From the NCBI GenBank assembly GCA_034926635.1, contig JAYFQX010000010.1, forward strand, positions 1 to 64,000: DNA of 64,000 nucleotides, written 5' to 3'. Positions 8,885 through 17,698 of this stretch are shown piece by piece. The DNA comes from Christensenella sp034926635 (GTDB taxonomy: Bacteria; Bacillota; Clostridia; Christensenellales; Christensenellaceae). Positions within the stretch are counted from its first letter, which is position 1; the number at the start of each line of letters is the position of its first letter. The notes beneath the pieces are model-generated. The model ran no database searches and was not told the DNA's origin. It saw nothing but the letters and a program-made list of their open reading frames with translations. The translations under genes were made by a program, and so were the position numbers.

Positions 8885-9790
8885 ATGTATGATGTAATGA
8901 TAGCGGGCGCAGGACCCGCAGGCTTGACGGCCGCGATTTATGCTTGCCGCAGCGGGCTGAAGACTTTGATTATAGAACGTGCGTTTGCTGGAGGGCAAAT
9001 GGCGATTAGTCATATGATCGATAATTATCCTGGGTTTGAAGAAGAAGTGACGGGCGCGCAGCTCGCGAATAGTATGAAATTGCAGGCGCAGCGTGCCGGT
9101 GCGCAGATCGTGACAGAAGAAATACAGGAATTTTTGTTGGAAGACGAGATCAAGGAGATCCGTACATCAAAAAATATCTATCGGGCAAAAAATGTGATAT
9201 TGGCAATGGGCGCGGAACCCCGAAAGCTTGGGATCCCCGGAGAAGCAGAAATGATCGGCGCAGGCGTTTCTTATTGCGCGACCTGCGACGGCGCATTTTT
9301 TCGTGGCGCCGATGTTGCGGTGATTGGCGGTGGGAATACTGCTGTAGAAGATGCGCTTTATCTGGCGAAATTTTGTCGGAAGATTTATTTGATTCATCGA
9401 AGAGACGCTTTTCGTGCGAGCCCTTCTCTGGTATTTGCTGCAGAGCAGGAAGAAAATATTGAATTTGTCATGGATAGTGTGCCGGTTTCGGTAGACGGCG
9501 AATATACTGTGGATGGGGTAACGGTCAGGAACGTGAAAACGGATGAAAAAATGAAATTGCCGGTAACGGGTGTTTTCTTTGCGGTTGGTCAAATTCCGAA
9601 GACAAAGCTGGTGCAGGGAAAAGTGAAGCTGGATCGCGCCGGATATATTGTGGCAGGAGAAGATTGTAAGACGGATGTAAAAAATGTGTTTTGCGCGGGA
9701 GACGTGAGAACCAAACCGCTGCGGCAGATCGTTACGGCTGTTGCCGATGGTGCAGTGGCAGCAACCGCAGCTCTTGGGTTTGAAGGATAA
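8885..9790 (+). CDS. trxB: Thioredoxin reductase
   Basis: A 301-residue FAD- and NADPH-binding disulfide reductase that keeps thioredoxin reduced in the cytosol. It has the N-terminal FAD motif GAGPAGLTAA, the redox-active CATCDG, the NAD(P)-binding GGGNTAVEDAL and the C-terminal FAD motif FCAGDVRTKPLRQ. All catalytic elements are present and the length is normal. AAGGAG lies 8-9 bp before ATG 8885. Some clostridial homologues use ferredoxin or NADH instead; electron-donor specificity is not decided here. An unusual repeat structure begins in its last codons. Confidence 0.95.
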   Translation: MYDVMIAGAGPAGLTAAIYACRSGLKTLIIERAFAGGQMAISHMIDNYPGFEEEVTGAQLANSMKLQAQRAGAQIVTEEIQEFLLEDEIKEIRTSKNIYRAKNVILAMGAEPRKLGIPGEAEMIGAGVSYCATCDGAFFRGADVAVIGGGNTAVEDALYLAKFCRKIYLIHRRDAFRASPSLVFAAEQEENIEFVMDSVPVSVDGEYTVDGVTVRNVKTDEKMKLPVTGVFFAVGQIPKTKLVQGKVKLDRAGYIVAGEDCKTDVKNVFCAGDVRTKPLRQIVTAVADGAVAATAALGFEG

Positions 9791-9914
9791 GGAAAGCGTA
9801 ACAGAGGATCGTTCCCGTCAAATAGATGTTTTCAAGCGTATTCCTGCTTGAAAATGACAAATGTAAGAAGGTTACGCGTAAGGTAAACCGAAAGCATTAG
9901 GGTTTGAAGGATAA
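9776..9914 (+). repeat. 15-bp direct repeat bracketing a structured 109-bp segment
   Basis: GGGTTTGAAGGATAA forms the last codons and stop of trxB (9776-9790) and recurs exactly at 9900-9914. Between the copies are nested inverted repeats: outer GCGTAAC (9796-9802) with GTTACGC (9871-9877), inner TTTTCAAGC (9829-9837) with GCTTGAAAA (9846-9854). The second copy is also preceded by codons that read like a trxB C-terminus (KALGFEG, stop). This looks like an insertion with target duplication, or the scar of a tandem duplication. Confidence 0.6.
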
Positions 9915-9939
9915 ATAAAGTTGAAATAAGGGGAATTTT

Positions 9940-11286
9940 ATGGCAAGATTATTCGGCACAGATGGCGTGCGTGGAGTAGCAAATGAGAAATTGACGTCTA
10001 AATTGGCATATGATTTAGGGCGTGCAGGTGCATATTGCTTGACAAATGAGGTGCATAACGCCAGAATATTGATCGGCAAAGATACCAGGGTAAGTGGTGA
10101 TATGTTGGAATCTGCCATGGTAGCAGGAATTTGTTCCGCGGGGGCAGAGGCGGTAGTTGCTTGCACGCTGCCGACATCGGCGATTGCTTATTTAACACGT
10201 CATTCGGGTTATGATGCTGGTGTTGTTATTTCCGCATCACATAATACGGTTGAATATAACGGAATTAAGTTTTTCAACTCAAACGGTTATAAATTAGCGG
10301 ATGAAATTGAAGACAGAATTGAGAACATCATTGTAAACCATTCGGAGAATGTCCCGCAGCCGACCGGTAAAAAGATCGGAAGACGCGTGCGGCTGAAAAA
10401 GGCAGCACAGGATTACATTGATTTTATTGTGGAAACAACGGATATTAGCCTGGATGGAATGAAAATCGTTTTGGATTGCGCAAACGGCGCGGCAAGCGAA
10501 GTTGCACCATGGATTTTTAAATTGCTCGGTGCAGAGGTCATCCCCTATTATAATATGCCGGATGGAACGAATATCAATGAGAACTGCGGCTCCACGCACC
10601 CGGAACAGCTTTCGAGGCTGGTTGCGGAACTTGGCGCAGACCTCGGGCTAGCGTTTGACGGAGATGCCGACAGGTTGATTGCGGTAGATGAGCACGGCGG
10701 GATTGTGGACGGCGACAAAATTATGTCAATTTGTGCTGCGGATATGAAAAAGCGCGGAATGCTCAAACAAAATACAGTTGTTACTACGGTAATGAGCAAT
10801 ATGGGAATGGAAGTCACGCTGCGTGAGCAAGGAATTACAATGCTGCGCACTGGTGTGGGAGACCGTTATGTCCTAGAAGAAATGCTGGCATCCGGTTATA
10901 ATTTTGGTGGTGAACAATCAGGGCATATCATCTTTCTGGATCATAATACAACGGGCGATGGCATCCTTTCAGGCGTTCAGCTGGCCTCTGTTATGAAGCG
11001 GGAAGATAAACCGCTTGCGCGACTTGCGCGTCCTGTGCAAATCTATCCGCAAGTGCTGGTGAATGCAAGTGTAAGTGAAGAAAAAAAACATGATTATGAG
11101 ACGGACGAAGTCATTGCAGCTGAAATCAAAAAGCTGGAAAAAGAATTCAGCGGGGAAGGACGCGTCTTGATTCGCACTTCCGGTACGGAACCGTTGGTAC
11201 GCGTTATGATTGAGGGAAAAGACCAGGAAGCTATTACCAAATATGCAGTAGCAATGGGAAAACTAATTGAACAAAGATTGAAATAA
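9940..11286 (+). CDS. glmM: Phosphoglucosamine mutase
   Basis: A 448-residue enzyme converting glucosamine-6-phosphate to glucosamine-1-phosphate for UDP-GlcNAc and cell-wall synthesis. It begins FGTDGVRG, has the phosphoserine loop SASHN (Ser about 100), the metal-binding DGDADR (about 242-247), the sugar-binding GGEQSGH (about 325) and the C-terminal phosphate-binding RTSGTEP (about 410). These and the length are typical of GlmM rather than of phosphomannomutase. AGGGGA precedes ATG 9940. It follows trxB after a structured 149-bp gap and ends at its own terminator. Confidence 0.96.
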   Translation: MARLFGTDGVRGVANEKLTSKLAYDLGRAGAYCLTNEVHNARILIGKDTRVSGDMLESAMVAGICSAGAEAVVACTLPTSAIAYLTRHSGYDAGVVISASHNTVEYNGIKFFNSNGYKLADEIEDRIENIIVNHSENVPQPTGKKIGRRVRLKKAAQDYIDFIVETTDISLDGMKIVLDCANGAASEVAPWIFKLLGAEVIPYYNMPDGTNINENCGSTHPEQLSRLVAELGADLGLAFDGDADRLIAVDEHGGIVDGDKIMSICAADMKKRGMLKQNTVVTTVMSNMGMEVTLREQGITMLRTGVGDRYVLEEMLASGYNFGGEQSGHIIFLDHNTTGDGILSGVQLASVMKREDKPLARLARPVQIYPQVLVNASVSEEKKHDYETDEVIAAEIKKLEKEFSGEGRVLIRTSGTEPLVRVMIEGKDQEAITKYAVAMGKLIEQRLK

Positions 11287-11299
11287 TAAGTATATCAAA

Positions 11300-11330
11300 G
11301 AGGCTGCACCATTAACGGAGCGGCTTTTTT
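11300..11330 (+). terminator. Terminator after glmM
   Basis: AGGCTGCACC pairs with GGAGCGGCTT apart from one A-A mismatch and wobbles, followed by six T. The convergent glycerate kinase gene ends just beyond. Confidence 0.75.
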
Positions 11331-11354
11331 ATATAGTATGTTCTTAAAAAAGAT

Positions 11355-12476
11355 TCAGGAGTCTAAGCATAAGACCCGGACAACGGAATCGGCGAGGCGC
11401 CGCATATCCTCTTCACAGGTCTTAATAATTTCATCGAGGGAACTGCTGCCTTGCGCGGAAGCGAAAACTGCGCTGATTCCCTCGTCATAGACGGCGTCAA
11501 TCCCTTTGCCGATTGAGCCGCATAACGCAATGCAGGGAACGCCTTTTTGTGCGGCGCGGCGCGCAATCCCGATGGGGGCTTTGCCGTGAGCGCTTTGCCA
11601 ATCCATCCGACCTTCCCCGACAAACACTATATCAGCCTCCTTGAGCAGGCTATCAAATTGAAGCGCATCTAAAAGTAAATCGATTCCAGGCCGTAAATCT
11701 CCGTTCAAGAACGCTACGACACCTGCACCTAAACCGCCGGCTGCACCCGCCCCGGGAAGATCCGCAACGTCTGCGTGTAAATCTTTCTTGATGACTCGCG
11801 CCATATTCATTAATCCTGCGTCAAGGAGCTCCAATAACTCTCCTGCCACCCCTTTTTGAGGTCCGAAAGTATAGGTGGCGCCATTTTTTCCAAAAAGAGG
11901 ATTATCGACATCGCATGCAACCGTTAAATCAATGTTAGGGAGTATAGAAGGTTTGGAGATCTGTGTCACTTTTGACATGTTTTTAGCAAGAGGTTCCAGT
12001 TTATTTCCTCTCTCGTCATAAAAAAGATAACCCAATGCGGCAGCCATACCGATCCCGCAATCGTTGGTTGCACTTCCGCCAATTCCAAGAATAACCTTAG
12101 AAATACCGTCCGAAGCGATTTGGGAAATCATTTCACCCAGACCGTATGTTGTTGCGATAGAAGGATCTTTCTCTCCCTGTACAAGTGGCAAACCGGCGCA
12201 AGCAGCCATTTCCACTACGGCAGTGCTGTCCGGAAGAATTCCGTAGGCTGCTTTAACAGGCGATCCCATTGGCCCGGTGACGCGCAAAAACTTTTTTTCT
12301 CCTCCGCAAACGCGCAAAAAAGCATCTACCATTCCCTCACCACCATCGGATAATGGAATTTCATATAGTTTTGCATCAGGGATATGCTTTCTGATTGCAG
12401 TACTCCATATGGAGCTTACTGTATCTGCGCTCATAGTACCTTTAAAGGAATCTGGTGCCAATATAAAATTTTTCAT
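11355..12476 (-). CDS. glxK: Glycerate kinase (glycerate 2-kinase, GlxK/GarK family)
   Basis: A 373-residue cytosolic kinase phosphorylating D-glycerate, feeding it to glycolysis as phosphoglycerate. It opens with LAPDSFKGTMSA, followed by the glycine-rich PLSDGGEGMVDA, then GIGGSATNDCG near residue 130 and GAGAAGGLGAG near 240, all hallmarks of the class I glycerate kinase family. GGGAGGAG lies 7 bp before the start on the minus strand. It is divergent from the sugar operon that starts at 13120, and the two share a 643-bp intergenic region. A shared metabolic role in degrading a sugar acid or pentose derivative is plausible but not shown. Confidence 0.92.
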   Translation of the reverse strand: MKNFILAPDSFKGTMSADTVSSIWSTAIRKHIPDAKLYEIPLSDGGEGMVDAFLRVCGGEKKFLRVTGPMGSPVKAAYGILPDSTAVVEMAACAGLPLVQGEKDPSIATTYGLGEMISQIASDGISKVILGIGGSATNDCGIGMAAALGYLFYDERGNKLEPLAKNMSKVTQISKPSILPNIDLTVACDVDNPLFGKNGATYTFGPQKGVAGELLELLDAGLMNMARVIKKDLHADVADLPGAGAAGGLGAGVVAFLNGDLRPGIDLLLDALQFDSLLKEADIVFVGEGRMDWQSAHGKAPIGIARRAAQKGVPCIALCGSIGKGIDAVYDEGISAVFASAQGSSSLDEIIKTCEEDMRRLADSVVRVLCLDS

Positions 12477-12826
12477 GGGAAAACTCCTCCCTCAATCGGA
12501 CATTTTAATAAGACGTTTTTTTCAAGGATTGCGTTAAGATTGTAGCATACTATTCTATAAAAGACAACATTTTGCACGAATAACTTCGATGTATTTTTAT
12601 AAAAAAGAATGTTATTTTTTGAACAATATTTCCTCAGATTTGGTTATAGATATACTCATATATTATGCGCTTAAATTAGAAAAAAATATTTCAAATTTGT
12701 TAATTTTATTACTTTTGTTAAAAAAGTTAAGAAGGGAAAAAGGCAATATAGAAGGAAAATATGAGATTTTATGTAAAAAAATTTGTGTTTATCAACAATG
12801 GATTTCAGAAATATCAAAATCAAGGA

Positions 12827-12909
12827 TTGACATAATGAAATAATTATATTATATTATAAATCAAGGAGCGAAATTAACTTAAATCCGTAGCTAAATTAAA
12901 GCTAATTTA
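12827..12909 (+). promoter_or_regulatory. Promoter and operator-like repeat of the first sugar operon
   Basis: TTGACA (12827-12832), a 17-bp spacer and TATATT (12850-12855) form a strong housekeeping promoter. About 35 bp downstream is an inverted repeat TAAATTA-AAGC-TAATTTA (12892-12909), placed like a roadblock operator. The 5' leader to the GTG start at 13120 would be ~260 nt and AT-rich. I see no known riboswitch in it. The rest of 12477-12826 is AT-rich and apparently non-coding. Confidence 0.5.
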
Positions 12910-13119
12910 CTCTTAGGAAAAAAAGACCAATTATCGATACTCCAGTATTTAACAGCATAAATTTTTTGACAAACTTTACTTGGCGTTAGAAGAGAACTCT
13001 GACCCATAATTACGGCTATTACAAAAATAAAATATAAATTGTTGCATATGCCTATATACTGTATTCACGCACTTAAATTGCAGTTCATACGCAAATAAAG
13101 CAAAGGAAAGAGGGATAAC

Positions 13120-14673
13120 GTGCCTATGACACCACCATTGCTCGAAGCAAAGGGAATGACCAAAACATACGGCGTAGTAACGGCTCTGAAGGACGTTGAT
13201 TTCACCCTGAATGCGGGCGAAGTCCACGCACTGATGGGGGAAAACGGCGCTGGAAAATCCACCCTTGCAAAACTGATCAGCGGGATTGAGCCTGCGGATT
13301 CAGGCGAGATTTTCATCGAGGGGACCAAACGGGAGATCAATATTCCGTCGGATGCCATTGCAAACGGTATTTCTATTGTAATGCAGGAATTTAATTCTAT
13401 GCCGCATTTGCCGGTATATGAAAATATTTTCCTGGGTCACCCCGACCTTTTTAAGAAAGGCGTTTTTAAAAAGGGCGAGGCGATTACACAGACAAAAGAA
13501 CTATTGACGCTGTTTGATATGCAGGATCATATCAATCCGGAAACGCTTTTAAGCGAGCTTTCTGTTGCGGAGCAGCAAATTGTAGAAATTATAAAAGCGG
13601 TTTCCTATCATTCAAGAATTATTTTCTTTGACGAACCAACGGCTTCGCTTACCAGCAATGAAGCGTTGCGACTGTTTGAGGTTATGCGGAAATTGAAAGC
13701 GCAGGGAATGGGCATGGTGATCGTGTCACACCGTTTCAGCGAAATTTTTGAGATCTCAGATCGCGTGACTGTGCTGCGTGATGGTTTACTCACACTGGGA
13801 AACGAAGATATGAGGTCCATGACGGAACAAAAGCTTGTCAAAGCTATGGTCGGGCATGAAATTAAAGATTTTTATGGAGAGAAATTACCGCTGGAAGAAG
13901 GCGTAGGTCATAAGGTGATGCTTAAAGTTGAACATCTGAGCGATACCTTCAATTTTATCAAAGATCTTTCTTTCGAAGCATACACTGGCGAGATCCTTGG
14001 ATTTTCGGGATTGGTGGGCGCAGGTCGTACACAGCTTGCGCGGTGTATTTTTGGGGCAGATCCAAGAAAATCCGGAAAAGTATTTGTGGATGGAAAAGAA
14101 GTAAAGGCAAATTCGCCTTCCAGCGCAATTCGCGCGGGGCTTTCGCTTGCTACGGAAAACAGAAAGCAGGAAGGCCTCATCCTAAACATGAGTATTTTAC
14201 AGAATTCCGCTTTTGCAAAGACGGCAAATGCAAAAACTTCATTGCTTCCGCATAAACTCGAACAAAAAGACTGCGCGAGAATGGTAGATGATCTGAATAT
14301 TAAGGTGTCCAGCGTTGATAACCCGGTCAGCAGCTTATCAGGCGGAAATCAACAAAAAGTAGTTTTAAGCAAGTGGCTGTTAACTGATCCTAAGGTATTC
14401 ATTTTAGATGAGCCGACGCGAGGTATTGACATCTCGGCAAAAGTGGAGATCTATAATATCCTGCATAAGTTAACTGCACAAGGCATTTGCGTTATAGTAA
14501 TTTCTTCCGAATTGCCGGAACTTCTGGGAATTTGTGACCGGATTATTATTATGCGTGACGGTATGATCGTCGCTGATATGCATGATAAGGAAAAAGAATT
14601 TTTCGAAGAAAATATTATGAATTTTGCTTCTTTCGGCGAAGCCGAAAAGGGCGATCAAGCAGCGGAGGTATGA
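13120..14673 (+). CDS. Sugar ABC transporter ATPase (RbsA/MglA type, two ATPase domains)
   Basis: A 517-residue tandem ATPase that powers a ribose-type importer. Domain 1 has a good Walker A (GENGAGKST), a degenerate signature (LSVAEQQ) and Walker B FFDEPT. Domain 2 has a degenerate Walker A (GLVGAGRT), a canonical signature LSGGNQQK and Walker B FILDEPT. This asymmetry is normal for RbsA-like proteins. GTG at 13120 is favoured because AAAGGAAAGAGGG lies just upstream and the next ATG is only two codons in. The stop is 1 bp from the permease start. Substrate cannot be read from the ATPase. Confidence 0.93.
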   Translation: MPMTPPLLEAKGMTKTYGVVTALKDVDFTLNAGEVHALMGENGAGKSTLAKLISGIEPADSGEIFIEGTKREINIPSDAIANGISIVMQEFNSMPHLPVYENIFLGHPDLFKKGVFKKGEAITQTKELLTLFDMQDHINPETLLSELSVAEQQIVEIIKAVSYHSRIIFFDEPTASLTSNEALRLFEVMRKLKAQGMGMVIVSHRFSEIFEISDRVTVLRDGLLTLGNEDMRSMTEQKLVKAMVGHEIKDFYGEKLPLEEGVGHKVMLKVEHLSDTFNFIKDLSFEAYTGEILGFSGLVGAGRTQLARCIFGADPRKSGKVFVDGKEVKANSPSSAIRAGLSLATENRKQEGLILNMSILQNSAFAKTANAKTSLLPHKLEQKDCARMVDDLNIKVSSVDNPVSSLSGGNQQKVVLSKWLLTDPKVFILDEPTRGIDISAKVEIYNILHKLTAQGICVIVISSELPELLGICDRIIIMRDGMIVADMHDKEKEFFEENIMNFASFGEAEKGDQAAEV

Positions 14674-14674
14674 T

Positions 14675-15679
14675 ATGAGCAATAAGCAATTAACAAATTC
14701 AGGCGCTTCCAAATGGGGTGTTATTCGTGTGAAGTACCGTACAGAGCTTGCCATGGGCATCATCATGGTAGCGTTCTTTATCATGATGTGCTTTCTTACA
14801 GAAAACTTCAGAACGGCGCAAAACTTAAGTAATGTTGGGTCGCAGGTCGCGATTATCGCCATTTTATCCATTGGACAAACGTTTGTAATGCTGACGGGCG
14901 GTATTGACCTTTCTGTTGGAGCGATCCTCGGTCTTTCTTCTATGTCTATGGCTATGTCTATGGTAGCGACGCAAAGCATAGGCATAGGTATTATAGTAGG
15001 GTTGCTCATGGGTCTTGGCGTGGGCGCTCTGAATGGTTTTTTAATTTCCTATATGCGGATACCGGCTTTTATCACAACGCTTGGTATGCAGATGATCGCG
15101 CGCGGTGCTGATTACCTGATTTCTAATGGTCGTTCGGTCTCTAATTTGGTAAGCGGATTCGAACAAATCGCAAAGCTGGAAATTGTACCTTATGTGAGAG
15201 TCTACTATATTGCGATCATCGCCCTGTTTATCGTAATGGCATGGTGCCTTAATAATACCAAACTGGGGCGGTACATTTACGCAATCGGCAGTAACGCGAA
15301 TGCAGCGCGTCTTGCGGGTGTAAACGTTAAACGGTTTACTCTATATCCCTATGTTATCAGCGGTTTGATGGCGGCGGTCGGTGCGATCTTGATGTCGTCA
15401 AGGTTAATGGGCGTAGACGCTACTTACGGCGCAAACTATGAAATGGATACGTTGGCGGCGGTGGTAATCGGCGGTACGGCAATGACAGGAGGAAAAGGAA
15501 CCCTTGTGGGGACGGCGATCGGCGTGGTATTTATGGGGCTTGTAAAGAATGGACTTGACTTGCTGGGGGTTTCACCGTATTGGCAAACGGTTACGGTTGG
15601 AATCATCATCATAGCGGCGCTGTTAATTGAGAGTATTAGTACAATGGTTCGGGAAAAGAAAAAAGCTACGGTAGCATAA
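14675..15679 (+). CDS. Sugar ABC transporter permease (RbsC type)
   Basis: A 334-residue integral membrane permease with about eight to ten hydrophobic segments. It has the RbsC-family features LTGGIDLSVGAI near residue 75, GRYIYAIGSNANAARLAGVN near 205 and GGTAMTGGKGTL near 270. Translation most likely starts at ATG 14675, because AGCGGAGG (14661-14668) is correctly spaced for it. An in-frame ATG 17 codons upstream lies inside the ATPase gene without such a site. The start lies 1 bp beyond the ATPase stop, suggesting translational coupling. It would form the channel for the lipoprotein encoded next. Confidence 0.92.
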   Translation: MSNKQLTNSGASKWGVIRVKYRTELAMGIIMVAFFIMMCFLTENFRTAQNLSNVGSQVAIIAILSIGQTFVMLTGGIDLSVGAILGLSSMSMAMSMVATQSIGIGIIVGLLMGLGVGALNGFLISYMRIPAFITTLGMQMIARGADYLISNGRSVSNLVSGFEQIAKLEIVPYVRVYYIAIIALFIVMAWCLNNTKLGRYIYAIGSNANAARLAGVNVKRFTLYPYVISGLMAAVGAILMSSRLMGVDATYGANYEMDTLAAVVIGGTAMTGGKGTLVGTAIGVVFMGLVKNGLDLLGVSPYWQTVTVGIIIIAALLIESISTMVREKKKATVA

Positions 15680-15763
15680 AGAATCACAGTGGATCTTTGT
15701 TATGACAATTGGTTTTCCGGCACGTATGCTCGGAAATAACAATATTAAGGAGGAACGAAAAAA

Positions 15764-16822
15764 ATGAAAAAAGCATTAATAATCACGTTGGTGCTCGTTA
15801 TGGTTTTAACTGTTGCCCTAACAGGTTGTAATTCGGCACCTGCTGCGGAGTCGTCTGCGGCCGGGTCGGAATCTGCGGCTGCGACAACGGAGACTTCCGC
15901 GGCAGCTTCAACAGCGGCTTCTGAGGATGCCGGCGGTGCAAAGAAGATTGCTTATTTGGCACCATCCTTTAATACGCCTTTCTGGGTTTATTGCGAAGAC
16001 GGAATCAAAGACGTATGCTCGAAACAGGGTTGGGAAGTTGTTTCTTACGACTCCAACAACGAAGCTGCTACGCAGTTGAAAAACGCTCAGAACGCAATTG
16101 CATCTGGTGTAAGCGCAATCGTTATTTCTCCTACTGACAGCGCATCCTGCCCGGCTGTGCTGGAAGAAGCAAAAAATGCTAACGTTCCGGTTGTTATCTG
16201 CGATATCGGCACAGACTCCGGTGATTATCTCACATTGATCGCTACGCCAAACGAAGCAGGTGCTTATAAAGTAGGTGAATACTTCACCAAATATGTAAAA
16301 GAACATAACCTCACAGGCGTTGTCGGCGAAATTACAGTTCCGCTTGCACGTATCAATGGACAAAATCGTCAAAAAGGTTTCCAAAAAGCTTTGGACGAAG
16401 CTGGAATTACCAAAACGACAGTTCTTGAAAGCAGCGACTTCAGCGTAGACGAAGCTTATGGACAGGCGAAAAACATCGTTAGCGCAAATCCGGATCTGAT
16501 GGCGATTTGGTCGCATCATTCCCAGGCGACTCTGGGTGTTGTAAAAGCTCTTGATGAGCTTGGGCTGAGCGATAAGATTTTGGTAGCTTGCTTTGATGGA
16601 GACCCGGATATTATTGATTACCTCAAAGAAGGCAAGATCCTCGTATGTGGCGCACAGCAGCCGATCAAAATGGGTCGTGAAGCTGTGAACGCGCTGATTG
16701 CTTCCTGGGACGGTGAAACCGTTGAAAAAGAAATTCCGGTAGACGTATTGCTGCTCACAGCGGATACCGTAAATGATCAGATTGACGACATCGTTGAAAA
16801 TGTTTGCCCTGTAAACGAATAA
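15764..16822 (+). CDS. Sugar-binding lipoprotein of ABC transporter (RbsB type)
   Basis: A 352-residue periplasmic-binding-protein-like receptor (peripla_BP_4 type). The signal peptide ends in lipobox ALTGC (Cys about 22) and is followed by an Ala/Ser/Glu-rich tether to about residue 55. Then comes the two-lobe sugar-binding domain, with QNAIASGVSAIVISPTD and a typical DGDPDIIDYLKEGKI near the C-terminus. AAGGAGG precedes ATG 15764. It is anchored outside the membrane and delivers sugar to the permease encoded just upstream. The ligand is unknown; the downstream enzymes suggest a pentose or related polyol. Confidence 0.93.
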   Translation: MKKALIITLVLVMVLTVALTGCNSAPAAESSAAGSESAAATTETSAAASTAASEDAGGAKKIAYLAPSFNTPFWVYCEDGIKDVCSKQGWEVVSYDSNNEAATQLKNAQNAIASGVSAIVISPTDSASCPAVLEEAKNANVPVVICDIGTDSGDYLTLIATPNEAGAYKVGEYFTKYVKEHNLTGVVGEITVPLARINGQNRQKGFQKALDEAGITKTTVLESSDFSVDEAYGQAKNIVSANPDLMAIWSHHSQATLGVVKALDELGLSDKILVACFDGDPDIIDYLKEGKILVCGAQQPIKMGREAVNALIASWDGETVEKEIPVDVLLLTADTVNDQIDDIVENVCPVNE

Positions 16823-16847
16823 AATAATCGTATCTTTACTGGATGGG

Positions 16848-16874
16848 GGGAGGCATATACTGGATATGTCTCCC
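16848..16874 (+). terminator. Intra-operon hairpin after the binding-protein gene
   Basis: GGGAGGCATAT pairs with ATATGTCTCCC (one wobble) around a 5-nt loop, followed by TTCTCC rather than a clean T run. Such hairpins often protect binding-protein mRNA or partly end transcription, so that the receptor is made in excess over downstream enzymes. Confidence 0.55.
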
Positions 16875-16903
16875 TTCTCCTATCAGAAAGGCTGGTACCT
16901 GAA

Positions 16904-17575
16904 ATGAGAATACCGAATGTAACGAAAATATTGGATTTGAGTCAGCCGATCTTTCACAATTGTCCCGGTTGGCCGACCTACAGACCTACCAATGTGAATT
17001 ATGAGGCGCAGCATGTAACGCATGGTTATTTGGCGGAACGCCTTGATTGCAATAGTCATACCGGTACGCATCTTGATGCACCGCGGCACTTTTTCCCTGA
17101 AGGAAAAACCGTTGAAGAAATGGATTTATTCGGATTCCAGGGAAGGGGCGTGGTGCTGGATTTGAGAAAAATGAATTCCCCGAGCATTGGCGCGCAGCAG
17201 CTTATGCCGTTTGACGGACTTGTAAAGGATGGCGACGTAGTTTTGCTTTACACGGGCTGGGGCGAGAAACGTGCAATGACCGCAGAATATATGTATGAAT
17301 GGCCTTATATTGCCGCAGATGGTGCGCAATGGCTCGTTGACCGCGGCGTAAAGATGGTATGTATTGATGGAATGAGCGCCGGTGGATGGCCGGAAGGTAC
17401 AGGAAGGCCGCCGCACGAGGTGCTTTTATCAAATGAAGTTATTATAGTTGAAGAAGTGTATATGAATGAGGAACTGCTGGAAGAAGAAGAATGGTATGTG
17501 ACCGCGTTCCCGATCAAGTTGCAAGGTTTTGGCGGCGCGCCATGTCGCGTGGTGGCAATGAAAATAGAAGACTGA
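16904..17575 (+). CDS. Cyclase-family metal hydrolase (kynurenine formamidase-like)
   Basis: A 223-residue protein of the cyclase family (PF04199). It contains the defining metal-binding signature HTGTHLDAPRHF near residues 49-60, followed by VVLDLRKM and VVLLYTGW. The family includes kynurenine formamidase, isatin hydrolase and several uncharacterised lactone- or amide-hydrolysing enzymes. In a sugar operon a lactonase-like or dehydratase-like role is possible, but I cannot assign the reaction. There are no tryptophan-degradation genes nearby, so kynurenine formamidase itself is unlikely. GAAAGG precedes ATG 16904. It lies 81 bp after the binding-protein gene, past the hairpin. Confidence 0.82.
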   Translation: MRIPNVTKILDLSQPIFHNCPGWPTYRPTNVNYEAQHVTHGYLAERLDCNSHTGTHLDAPRHFFPEGKTVEEMDLFGFQGRGVVLDLRKMNSPSIGAQQLMPFDGLVKDGDVVLLYTGWGEKRAMTAEYMYEWPYIAADGAQWLVDRGVKMVCIDGMSAGGWPEGTGRPPHEVLLSNEVIIVEEVYMNEELLEEEEWYVTAFPIKLQGFGGAPCRVVAMKIED

Positions 17576-17628
17576 CGACCGCAGGTTTCTGCGCGAGTTT
17601 TCGTCTTGCGCAAAAAACGGGCAATGCG

Positions 17629-17676
17629 AGGGACAAACGGGATAAATGTGCTTAAAACCGACTTGTCCCTTTCTTT
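17629..17676 (+). terminator. Possible attenuator before the zinc dehydrogenase gene
   Basis: AGGGACAA (17629-17636) is perfectly complementary to TTGTCCCT (17663-17670), followed by TTCTTTT. It ends only about 8 bp before the ribosome-binding site of the next gene, so it could reduce read-through or translation. Confidence 0.45.
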
Positions 17677-17698
17677 TGCGGAACAGGAGGAAGTAAGT

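Noticed and set aside
12589..12843. Open frame of 84 codons between the glycerate kinase and first sugar operon
   Set aside because: Very AT-rich, Leu/Ile/Lys-only composition, no ribosome-binding site, and its end overlaps the operon promoter at 12827.
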